Part shown: in pieces, positions 1-5,134 of the stretch | How the letters are laid out: each line of letters starts with the position of its first letter | Numbering within the stretch: the stretch's first letter is position 1 | Source of the DNA: Candidatus Bathyarchaeota archaeon | GTDB lineage: Archaea; Thermoproteota; Bathyarchaeia; Bathyarchaeales; Bathyarchaeaceae | Direction of reading: 5' to 3' | Assembly: GCA_026967815.1 (NCBI GenBank) | Contig: JAPUUO010000110.1 | Span: 1 to 5,134 of the forward strand | Length of the DNA: 5,134 bases | Made by a program: the position numbers and the translations under genes | The notes under the pieces: generated by a model | What the model was told of the DNA's origin: nothing | The model's database searches: none | The model's input: the letters and a program-made list of their open reading frames with translations, nothing else

Positions 1-72
1 CTTGTCAAAAGTCAAGAATTCCTTCAGAACTTCATGCGTCTTGTAGATATAGGTGTTTACATTGGATACTAA
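1..72 (+). CDS. Possible C-terminal tail of an upstream gene (very uncertain)
   Basis: Frame 1 is open from the left edge to a TAA at 70-72 and would encode 23 residues, rich in Leu, Phe, Val and Ile, ending in VYIGY. No domain can be recognised from so short a piece. The opposite strand is also open over 1-81 in one frame, but its only usable start is a TTG near base 15, so the coding strand cannot be settled. The stretch may equally be non-coding. It is listed only so that the left edge is described. Confidence 0.15.
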   Translation, partial: LVKSQEFLQNFMRLVDIGVYIGY

Positions 73-110
73 GAAAAGCGCTTAACAGCATCACATAGGT
101 GATTTTTGGC

Positions 111-131
111 ATAAACACCAAAATTGTTTAT
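111..131. promoter_or_regulatory. Operator-like dyad overlapping the rtcB TATA box
   Basis: The sequence shows a perfect 7-bp inverted repeat, ATAAACA at 111-117 and TGTTTAT at 125-131, separated by 7 bases. The right arm overlaps the TATA-like element at 127-134 and the spacer lies where BRE would be. A further TGTTTA copy is at 54-59, inside an 8-bp inverted match (GGTGTTTA at 52-59, TAAACACC at 112-119). Such a 7-7-7 dyad is the size expected for a dimeric helix-turn-helix repressor that would block TBP/TFB binding. No regulator is encoded in the window, so this rests on pattern alone. Confidence 0.35.
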
Positions 132-134
132 ATC
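127..134 (+). promoter_or_regulatory. TATA box-like promoter element of rtcB
   Basis: TTTATATC sits in an A/T-rich stretch 35 bases before the rtcB ATG. Archaeal TATA boxes are centred about 26 bases before the transcription start, which would put the start near 156-158 and leave a leader of only 12-14 bases. There is no good Shine-Dalgarno sequence in that leader (AAGATGATTCACT precedes the ATG), so translation may be of the short-leader type. The A-rich bases just upstream could serve as BRE. Confidence 0.5.
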
Positions 135-169
135 AACCTTTCGCACTTCTAAATCCAAGATGATTCACT

Positions 170-1636
170 ATGAGCAAATCATCATCTAAGGTTCCGCTTG
201 AAAAAATTGACAATTACACTTGGAGAATCCCGCAAAAATACAAGTCCGGCATGAGAGTGCCTGGACGAATTTTTGCCGATGAGGCACTGCTTGAAAAGAT
301 GAGGACCGATCGAACGCTTCATCAATGTGTTAACGTTACTCACTTGCCTGGCATTTACAAATATGCGATTACACTGCCCGATGGACATGAAGGCTATGGC
401 TTTCCAATTGGCGGCGTAGCAGCCACCGACTATGAAGAAGGCGTGGTCAGCCCGGGAGGCGTCGGCTACGATATCAACTGTGGTGTCCGTCTCTTAACAA
501 CACATCTAGCTGAAAAGGATATTGAACCCAAACTTGCAGAACTTGCAGACACGATCTTCAGTAGTGTTCCTTGCGGTCTCGGTAGTCGACGCAAAGATTT
601 TCGCGTAACCACGCATGAACTTGATAGACTTTTGGTTGAAGGTGTGCAATGGCTAATAGACCAGGGATTGGGCTGGTCAGAAGATGCGGAACATTGCGAA
701 GAAAAAGGCTCTATGAAAGCAGCTGACCCAGACAAGGTCTCGACTAGAGCCAAGAACAGAGGCTTGCCTCAAGTTGGCACCTTGGGCTCTGGAAATCATT
801 TCCTCGAGATCCAGCGGGTTGATAAAATCTATGATCCTGAGGCGGCTAAGACTTTTGGCATTGAACAACAGGGACAGGTTACAGTTATGATTCACTGCGG
901 CTCACGAGGCTTTGGTCACCAGATATGCTCCGACTATCTGCGTGTAATGGAGAGGGCTGTTCATAAATACAAGATTGTCTTGCCTGACCGTGAACTTGCT
1001 TGCGCGCCTGGAACGAGCCCTGAAGCCCAAGATTATTATCAAGCCATGGCATGTGCCGTCAACTATGCCTTCGTTAACCGTCAAGCTATAACTCATTGGG
1101 TGCGCCAAAGCTTCGCGAGAGTGTTCAAGAAAGACGCAGAATCGTTTGGTCTTAACCTAGTCTATGACGTAGCCCACAACATTGCAAAGGTTGAAAATCA
1201 CAATGTTGGCAAGAATAAAAGGAAAGTTTGGATTCACAGAAAAGGAGCAACTAGAGCCTTTGGTCCAGGCAACATCGAAGTGCCAGCTGACTATCGAACT
1301 GTTGGACAGCCAGTAATTATTCCAGGAAGTATGGGCACTAGTTCTTGGCTGCTCACTGGCACAAACAAGGCTATGGATGTTTCCTTTGGCTCTACAGCAC
1401 ACGGAGCGGGTAGAATGATGAGCCGCACTGCTGCCAAGCGTAGATTCTGGGGGAAAGATGTTAAAAGAACCTTGGAGCAGCGAGGAATTATTACTAGAGC
1501 GGCAAGCTTCGTTGTTTTGGCTGAAGAGGCTGATTCAGCCTATAAGAATGTGGATAAGGTGGTTGAGGTAAGCGACAAGGTTGGCATTGCAACCCGCGTT
1601 GTAAGATTAGTTCCTATCGCTGTGGTCAAGGGTTAG
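170..1636 (+). CDS. rtcB: RNA-splicing ligase RtcB (tRNA-splicing / RNA repair ligase)
   Basis: RtcB joins RNA 2',3'-cyclic phosphate or 3'-phosphate ends to 5'-OH ends, using GTP and Mn2+, through a covalent RtcB-histidine-GMP intermediate. In archaea it seals tRNA exons after intron removal. The 488-residue length matches archaeal RtcB (about 480). Visible signature motifs are GGVGYDINCGVR (residues 97-107, metal ligands D101 and C104), GSGNHFLE (206-213, N209, H210, E213), HCGSRG (242-247), VAHN (H336) and STAHGAGR (408-415). H411 corresponds to the GMP-accepting histidine (His404 in Pyrococcus horikoshii) and R415 and K487 to further GMP contacts, so the active site appears complete. The DINC segment is uninterrupted, with no intein. 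The partner archease is not in the window. The ATG at 170 is the first start after the TATA-like box, and its N-terminus aligns with the family. Identity is very secure; whether it stands alone or begins an operon is unknown. Confidence 0.97.
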   Translation: MSKSSSKVPLEKIDNYTWRIPQKYKSGMRVPGRIFADEALLEKMRTDRTLHQCVNVTHLPGIYKYAITLPDGHEGYGFPIGGVAATDYEEGVVSPGGVGYDINCGVRLLTTHLAEKDIEPKLAELADTIFSSVPCGLGSRRKDFRVTTHELDRLLVEGVQWLIDQGLGWSEDAEHCEEKGSMKAADPDKVSTRAKNRGLPQVGTLGSGNHFLEIQRVDKIYDPEAAKTFGIEQQGQVTVMIHCGSRGFGHQICSDYLRVMERAVHKYKIVLPDRELACAPGTSPEAQDYYQAMACAVNYAFVNRQAITHWVRQSFARVFKKDAESFGLNLVYDVAHNIAKVENHNVGKNKRKVWIHRKGATRAFGPGNIEVPADYRTVGQPVIIPGSMGTSSWLLTGTNKAMDVSFGSTAHGAGRMMSRTAAKRRFWGKDVKRTLEQRGIITRAASFVVLAEEADSAYKNVDKVVEVSDKVGIATRVVRLVPIAVVKG

Positions 1637-1640
1637 CAAA

Positions 1641-1647
1641 TTTAAAG
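1641..1647 (+). promoter_or_regulatory. Weak TATA-like element upstream of the hydrolase gene
   Basis: TTTAAAG lies five bases after the rtcB stop codon. If used, transcription would start near 1670, giving a leader of about 67 bases before the preferred ATG at 1737, or about 13 bases before an alternative TTG at 1683. The match to an archaeal TATA box is partial. Read-through from rtcB is just as possible, because no terminator is evident between the two genes. Confidence 0.25.
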
Positions 1648-1736
1648 TCCCACGCGTTGTCTTTCATACCAAAAAGGATAACTTGACCTACTCGGTTATT
1701 TTGGCGTTTGCGCCGCTGACAAGGATTGGAACGGTG

Positions 1737-2342
1737 ATGCAAGTGTTCGTTAAAATGTTGCCCGTAGGCATGCTGCTCACAAACTGCTATGTTGTAGGAC
1801 AAGTTGAAACCAGAGAAGCCATTCTTATAGATCCAGGAACCAACAGAGAAACCGAAGCAAAGAAAATTCTGAGAGAAATTGAATCTAATGGTTTCAAAAT
1901 TAGATACATTGTCCTCACGCATGGACATCCAGACCATACTGGAGGCAACAAAATCTTTGAGGAAACAACTGGGGCTCCTATTTTGATTCACGAGTATGAC
2001 GCACCGATGCTGAAGGGACCATTCGCTGACAGGACACTTAATGATGGAGACAGCGTACAAGTTGGAGGAATTGTGCTTCGAGTTCTTCATACACCTGGTC
2101 ACAGTAGAGGCAGCATATCCTTAGTAGGCAACGATCTAGTTTTCACTGGAGACACTCTGTTTGCAGGGTCTATTGGCAGATATGACTTGTCCGGAGGTTC
2201 TCTGGAGGAAATCAAAAGCTCTCTTAAAAAACTAATGATGCTGCCCGACCGTATGAAGGTTTATCCAGGGCATGGTCCTACGTCTACAATTGGCGAAGAA
2301 AAAAGAAGCAATCCTTTCCTGCAAAACTTCTCATGGGTTTAA
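1737..2342 (+). CDS. Metallo-beta-lactamase-fold hydrolase, YcbL / glyoxalase II-like
   Basis: This 201-residue protein is a dinuclear-metal hydrolase of the MBL superfamily, probably cytosolic since no signal peptide is seen. All metal-binding motifs are intact: HGHPDH (H62, H64, D66, H67), TPGHS (H122), GDTLF (D139) and PGHG (H179). The GDTLFAGSIGRYDLSGG stretch (residues 138-154) is typical of the YcbL / hydroxyacylglutathione hydrolase-like branch, whose members cleave thioesters such as S-lactoylglutathione. The single domain lacks the C-terminal glutathione-binding helices of true glyoxalase II, so the physiological substrate is unknown. I chose ATG 1737 because the first beta strand (VFVKMLPVG...NCYVV) begins directly after it; an AAGGA lies at 1721-1725. 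An in-frame TTG at 1683, with AAGGA four bases before it, would add 18 hydrophobic residues that the fold does not need. It lies between rtcB and the oxidoreductase operon, and the next gene has its own promoter, so co-regulation is unproven. Confidence 0.88.
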   Translation: MQVFVKMLPVGMLLTNCYVVGQVETREAILIDPGTNRETEAKKILREIESNGFKIRYIVLTHGHPDHTGGNKIFEETTGAPILIHEYDAPMLKGPFADRTLNDGDSVQVGGIVLRVLHTPGHSRGSISLVGNDLVFTGDTLFAGSIGRYDLSGGSLEEIKSSLKKLMMLPDRMKVYPGHGPTSTIGEEKRSNPFLQNFSWV

Positions 2343-2349
2343 AAACCCA
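2334..2349. repeat. Short perfect palindrome across the hydrolase stop codon
   Basis: TGGGTTT (2334-2340) and AAACCCA (2343-2349) form a perfect 7-bp inverted repeat around two bases, with the TAA stop at 2340-2342 in its centre. In RNA, a 5-bp stem with a 6-base loop is more realistic. Only a weak pyrimidine stretch (TTTCTCCTT, 2352-2360) follows. It may act as a transcription-end hairpin or mRNA 3' end stabiliser, but archaeal termination usually relies on T-runs, so its function is uncertain. Confidence 0.3.
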
Positions 2350-2358
2350 AATTTCTCC

Positions 2359-2367
2359 TTATATAAA
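2359..2367 (+). promoter_or_regulatory. TATA box-like promoter of the ferredoxin-oxidoreductase operon
   Basis: TTATATAAA is the best archaeal TATA box match in the window. It is centred 50 bases before the ferredoxin ATG at 2413. The expected transcription start is near 2389, giving a leader of about 24 bases that contains the ribosome binding site at 2401-2405. This suggests that the downstream genes form a unit separate from the hydrolase. Confidence 0.6.
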
Positions 2368-2400
2368 GCCCAGTCATCATATATTTTCAAATCGAGAATT

Positions 2401-2405
2401 GAGGT
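2401..2405 (+). promoter_or_regulatory. Ribosome binding site fixing the ferredoxin start
   Basis: GAGGT lies seven bases before the ATG at 2413 and is complementary to the 16S rRNA 3' end. It supports this start over an in-frame ATG at 2272, which lies inside the hydrolase gene and upstream of the TATA-like box. Confidence 0.6.
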
Positions 2406-2412
2406 CGCTGAG

Positions 2413-2907
2413 ATGCCAAGGGCTGTGATTGTAAACTATCGCGAGTGCACTGGCTGCAGGATATGTGAGCTGGCGTGTTCCGTTAGAAACGAAAACGTGG
2501 TATCTCCTCAGCTTTCAAGGATTAGGGTTGATCCGTTTCCTCCAAGCTTAGATGTTCCTGTTGTGTGTGTACAATGCGGTAAAGCGCCATGTATTGAGGC
2601 TTGTCCCCTAGGGCTTCTCATAAGAGACTCCGAAACTAGGGCTGTTGTGGTTCAAGAAGAACTCTGCAATGGTTGTGGTTCATGCATCAATGCTTGTCCA
2701 GCTCAGGCCATATTTATGCATCCCACGCGGCACGTCGCCATTAAATGTCATCTATGCGAAGGGGATCCCGAATGCGTCAAGCTTTGTCCAACCGACGCGC
2801 TAAACCTTTATGACTTGCCTTTCGATACTCGAGTCTTCGCGAAGAAATCTAATGAGATTGCTGAAGAACTTCGCAAACACGTTTTGATGTTGCCCGAGGA
2901 GCGTTGA
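2413..2907 (+). CDS. Four-cluster [4Fe-4S] ferredoxin, electron-transfer subunit of the aldehyde oxidoreductase
   Basis: The 164-residue protein carries sixteen cysteines in four groups: C12/C15/C18/C22, C52/C55/C60/C64, C85/C88/C91/C95 and C112/C115/C121/C125. This is the layout of the HycB/CooF/DmsB type of iron-sulfur subunit, in which groups 1 and 4, and 2 and 3, exchange the last ligand to bind four [4Fe-4S] clusters as a chain. No signal peptide or membrane segment is present, so it should be cytosolic. It ends seven bases before the oxidoreductase, and the same pairing is known from AorA-AorB, BamC-BamB and archaeal WOR5-like enzymes. It therefore most likely carries electrons from the tungsten subunit to ferredoxin or another acceptor. 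The C-terminal 35 residues after the last cluster are charged and probably helical, perhaps a docking tail. The start is set by the GAGGT ribosome binding site and the promoter position. The family call is firm; the partner is inferred from position. Confidence 0.92.
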   Translation: MPRAVIVNYRECTGCRICELACSVRNENVVSPQLSRIRVDPFPPSLDVPVVCVQCGKAPCIEACPLGLLIRDSETRAVVVQEELCNGCGSCINACPAQAIFMHPTRHVAIKCHLCEGDPECVKLCPTDALNLYDLPFDTRVFAKKSNEIAEELRKHVLMLPEER

Positions 2908-2914
2908 AGCCGAA

Positions 2915-4720
2915 ATGAGCTATGGATACGCGGGGAAAATACTTGCAATGGATTTAACCAGCCAGAAAATTCAGAAGACATCAACTGAGAACTACTTCGA
3001 TGCTGAGCTATTTGTTGGCGGCAAGGGCTTAGGTGCCCTAATCCTTTGGAGAGAGTTGAAGCCGCACATCGACCCGCTTTCTCCAGAGAATGTCTTGGTG
3101 TTTTCCACCGGTCCGCTCACTGGGACACTATGTCCGAGTGCTAGAATGTGCATTGTAGCAAAGTCTCCTTCAACGAACACTTTCTGCGACTCTCATATAG
3201 GTGGACACCTAGGATCCGAAATCAAATTTGCAGGCTATGACGCCATCATAGTACGTGGAAAAAGTGAACGTCCAGTCTACTTATGGGTAAACAATGAAGA
3301 AGTTGAAATCTGCGACGCTAAGCATCTATGGGGACTGGACACGTTTCATACTGAAGAGAAAATACGAAATGAAAGAAACGACCCAACGATACGGATTGCC
3401 TGTATCGGTCCAGCAGGCGAGCATCTCGTGAAATTTGCTCTTGTCAACACTGAACGTTATAGGCAGGCTGGAAGAGGCGGCATAGGTGCAGTGATGGGCT
3501 CCAAAAATCTCAAAGCTCTGGCAGTGCAAGGTTCGGGTCAAATCCGCATCCATAATTTGGAATCATTCATTCGAGTTGCAAAGGAAGCCCGTGAAGCCAT
3601 TCTTGAAAACAAGACGATACGAGCAAGGCGAAGATGGGGCACCGCAAGGTCAGTTCTATTCTCCAGCGACCGAGATCTGTTTCCTACTCGAAACTTCAGG
3701 GAAGCCACGTTCGAAGCAGCAGAGAACCTTTCAGCCGAAGTTTTCGAGAAACGCTTCTGGGTTAAGCACAAGGCCTGTCATGGATGTCCGGTGAACTGTG
3801 GAAAGCTTGGAGTTGTTAGAAGCGGCACTTACGCGGGTACTGTTGTTGAAGGAGCAGAATACGAGACAGCATCACTAGTGGGAGCCAACTGTGGAATCAG
3901 CAATCATGAGGCAATTGTCTATGCCAACATGCTTTGTGACAAGCTTGGACTCGACACAATTTCCACAGGCAACGTAATAGCTTTCGCCATGGAATGCTAC
4001 GAAAAAGGCATGCTAACAACAAAAGACACAGATGGATTACAACTAAACTTTGGCAACGAAGAAGCTTTGATCAAAATGATACAGAAAATTGCAACCCGCG
4101 AAGACGTTGGAAATCTTCTCGCAGACGGTGTAAAACAGTATTCAGAAAAGGTTGGTGAAAAAACCGGTGCTTTTGCTATGCACGTTAAAGGATTGGAGCT
4201 TCCTGGCTGGGGAGTCCGAGCCGCACCCGGCATGGGCCTAGCCTATGCAACTGCTGACAGAGGCGGATGCCACATGAGAGCATGGACAACACGCCATGAA
4301 ATCTCTGGTGTCGTAGAAATCGTGAAGTCTCAGCAGGATTACTATGCAGCATGCGACTGCTTAGTGGCTTGTCAATTTGTGAAGGACGTTGTTGGAAAAG
4401 AAAGATACGTGCAGATGCTTAACGCAGCTACTGGGATGCAAATGACGACCGACGATTTTGTCAAGGTTGGTGAAAGAATCTGGAATCTGACCCGACTATT
4501 CAATGTTCGCGAAGGTTTTGGCCGGAAAGACGACACCCTTCCAAAAAGGATGTTAACAGAGCCTTTGCCGTCTGGAATTGCCAAAGGTCAAAGATTGACC
4601 CAAGCCCAACTTGATCAAATGTTAGATGAATACTATGAGCTCCGAAGATGGAGCATTCAAACTGGAACGCCGAGTAAGGAAAAGCTGAGAGAACTTGAAC
4701 TAAACCCGGTTAATTCGTAA
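2915..4720 (+). CDS. aor: Aldehyde ferredoxin oxidoreductase, tungsten/molybdenum bispterin catalytic subunit
   Basis: This 601-residue cytosolic enzyme oxidises an aldehyde to its carboxylate, or runs the reverse, using a W- or Mo-bispterin cofactor and one [4Fe-4S] cluster. Its length is very close to Pyrococcus furiosus AOR (605). The N-terminal domain starts with the family pattern GYAGKILAMDLT and contains GPLTGT (66-71) and the pterin-contacting GRGGIGAVMGSKNLKA (186-201). Cluster ligands are C288, C291 and C295 (CHGCPVNC), with C486 as the fourth. The first pterin motif DxxGLD is intact at 342-347 (DKLGLD). The second, normally DxxGLC, reads DCLVAC at 481-486. H453 in GGCHMRA probably corresponds to the active-site histidine. 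The TGA of the ferredoxin gene is seven bases upstream. GAGGAG at 2896-2901, inside that gene, is a rather distant ribosome binding site, suggesting coupled translation. The substrate cannot be told from sequence: AOR-, WOR5- and BamB-like roles all remain possible, though the polyferredoxin partner argues against a simple single-subunit Pyrococcus-type AOR. Confidence 0.95.
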   Translation: MSYGYAGKILAMDLTSQKIQKTSTENYFDAELFVGGKGLGALILWRELKPHIDPLSPENVLVFSTGPLTGTLCPSARMCIVAKSPSTNTFCDSHIGGHLGSEIKFAGYDAIIVRGKSERPVYLWVNNEEVEICDAKHLWGLDTFHTEEKIRNERNDPTIRIACIGPAGEHLVKFALVNTERYRQAGRGGIGAVMGSKNLKALAVQGSGQIRIHNLESFIRVAKEAREAILENKTIRARRRWGTARSVLFSSDRDLFPTRNFREATFEAAENLSAEVFEKRFWVKHKACHGCPVNCGKLGVVRSGTYAGTVVEGAEYETASLVGANCGISNHEAIVYANMLCDKLGLDTISTGNVIAFAMECYEKGMLTTKDTDGLQLNFGNEEALIKMIQKIATREDVGNLLADGVKQYSEKVGEKTGAFAMHVKGLELPGWGVRAAPGMGLAYATADRGGCHMRAWTTRHEISGVVEIVKSQQDYYAACDCLVACQFVKDVVGKERYVQMLNAATGMQMTTDDFVKVGERIWNLTRLFNVREGFGRKDDTLPKRMLTEPLPSGIAKGQRLTQAQLDQMLDEYYELRRWSIQTGTPSKEKLRELELNPVNS

Positions 4721-4733
4721 AAAGGGAAAACTT

Positions 4734-5134
4734 GTGGAGATTCTTTTAGACCCGTCAAAGATCCCATTCAATTTGGATTTCACCCTGCAGTGTGGACAGG
4801 TCTTTCGATGGAAGAGAATTGATGATTGGTGGTACGGTGTTGTTCGACAAAAAGCTGTGAAGGTTAGACAGAACGGATCTGCTTTGGAATTTCAAACGTA
4901 CCCGGAAGAACCAGATTCCGAGTTTTTGGAAAACTACTTTCGCCTCGATGATAATTTGCCGAAGATTTATTCTCTAATCGTTAGAGACGAGCATATCAAA
5001 GCTGCTGTTGAAGAGTTTAAGGGTCTGCGCCTCATGAGACAAGAGCCATGGGAATGCCTCATTTCATACATTTGCGCCACGAACAAGAACATTCCAGCAA
5101 TCAAAGATATGATTCTAAACATATCTAAAAGATT
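4734..5134 (+). CDS. OGG1-family 8-oxoguanine DNA glycosylase, N-terminal part (cut by window edge)
   Basis: The first 133 residues are present. OGG1 enzymes remove 8-oxoguanine from DNA and nick the abasic site, starting base excision repair. The OGG N-terminal domain begins with FNLDFTLQCGQVFRW (residues 12-26); G21 corresponds to human Gly42, which reads the N7-H of 8-oxoguanine. Residues 97-123 (GLRLMRQEPWECLISYIC, then ATNKNIPAI) open the helix-hairpin-helix glycosylase domain. The catalytic lysine and aspartate lie beyond the edge. Compared with human SNNNIAR, the asparagine corresponding to Asn150 is a lysine (K118) and the cytosine-reading Arg154 is alanine (A122). The start is GTG 4734, the first start codon after the in-frame stop at 4701; the overlapping TTG 4732 meets a stop within six codons. 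The gap to the oxidoreductase is 13 bases and holds only a weak AAGGG, so co-transcription is likely. The family call is firm; completeness cannot be judged. Confidence 0.93.
   Translation, partial: MEILLDPSKIPFNLDFTLQCGQVFRWKRIDDWWYGVVRQKAVKVRQNGSALEFQTYPEEPDSEFLENYFRLDDNLPKIYSLIVRDEHIKAAVEEFKGLRLMRQEPWECLISYICATNKNIPAIKDMILNISKR

Noticed and set aside
61..120. Possible 26-residue minus-strand peptide beginning MPKITYVMLLSAF
   Set aside because: It is too short, has no ribosome binding site, and lies across the rtcB promoter region; nothing sets it apart from chance.
152..166. Box C-like sequence (AGATGATT) suggesting a C/D-box guide RNA
   Set aside because: It does not match RTGATGA, and no box D or internal C'/D' pair is placed properly; the stretch lies just before the rtcB start codon.
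458..500. Possible intein insertion site at the DINC motif of RtcB
   Set aside because: The gene reads straight through GGVGYDINCGVR with normal total length, so no intein is present.
1702..1715. Small GGCG-TTTG-CGCC hairpin before the hydrolase ATG
   Set aside because: A stem of four to five pairs is common by chance and nothing around it supports a riboswitch or attenuator.
1626..2102. 158-codon open frame on the minus strand over the hydrolase gene
   Set aside because: It lies antisense to a gene with intact catalytic motifs, shows no recognisable motif of its own, and has the usual look of a shadow frame.
2272..2412. Longer version of the ferredoxin starting at an in-frame ATG at 2272
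   Set aside because: The extra 47 residues overlap the hydrolase gene, cross the TATA-like box, and resemble no ferredoxin N-terminus. The ATG at 2413 has a good ribosome binding site.
3576..3794. 72-codon + strand frame inside the oxidoreductase
   Set aside because: It is wholly contained in another frame of a well-conserved gene, and its composition (Arg/Lys/Gln-rich) is that of an out-of-frame translation.

Overview
The window looks like a stretch of archaeal chromosome. The evidence is: an archaeal-type RtcB RNA ligase; AT-rich TATA-box-like elements about 25-45 bases before start codons; a tungsten/molybdenum aldehyde ferredoxin oxidoreductase with its polyferredoxin; and an OGG1-type 8-oxoguanine glycosylase. 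AGA/AGG arginine codons are frequent and GC content is moderate (mid-40s by eye). An uncultured, probably anaerobic lineage of the Bathyarchaeia or Thermoproteota kind would fit. That placement is inference from general gene character, not from a database match.

All confident genes lie on the + strand. Bases 1-169 hold no clear gene: there is at most a short open tail at the left edge, then a promoter region with a TATA-like box overlapped by a dyad. rtcB follows (170-1636), complete and without an intein. After about 100 bases comes a metallo-beta-lactamase-fold hydrolase of the YcbL/glyoxalase II-like type (1737-2342). A 16-bp hairpin-forming palindrome covers its stop codon. A strong TATA-like box (2359-2367) then introduces a compact operon: a 164-residue ferredoxin with sixteen cysteines for four [4Fe-4S] clusters (2413-2907), a 601-residue aldehyde ferredoxin oxidoreductase (2915-4720), and the start of an OGG1-family DNA glycosylase (GTG at 4734, cut by the right edge at 5134).

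The functional core is the ferredoxin and oxidoreductase pair. The large subunit should carry a tungsto- or molybdo-bispterin and one [4Fe-4S] cluster, and oxidise an aldehyde to the acid. The small subunit would pass electrons on to ferredoxin or another acceptor. The same two-subunit plan occurs in AorAB of Aromatoleum, BamBC and archaeal WOR5-like enzymes. No FAD subunit or pterin-synthesis gene is present here. The hydrolase next door could act on thioesters such as S-lactoylglutathione analogues, but it appears to be a separate transcription unit, so a pathway link is only a suggestion. RtcB (RNA repair and tRNA splicing) and OGG1 (base excision repair) are housekeeping nucleic-acid repair genes.

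I see no mobile element, CRISPR array, tRNA or rRNA, and no convincing new system. The points most worth a second look are the operator-like dyad on the rtcB TATA box, the altered opposite-base region of the OGG1 protein, and the unusual second pterin motif of the oxidoreductase.
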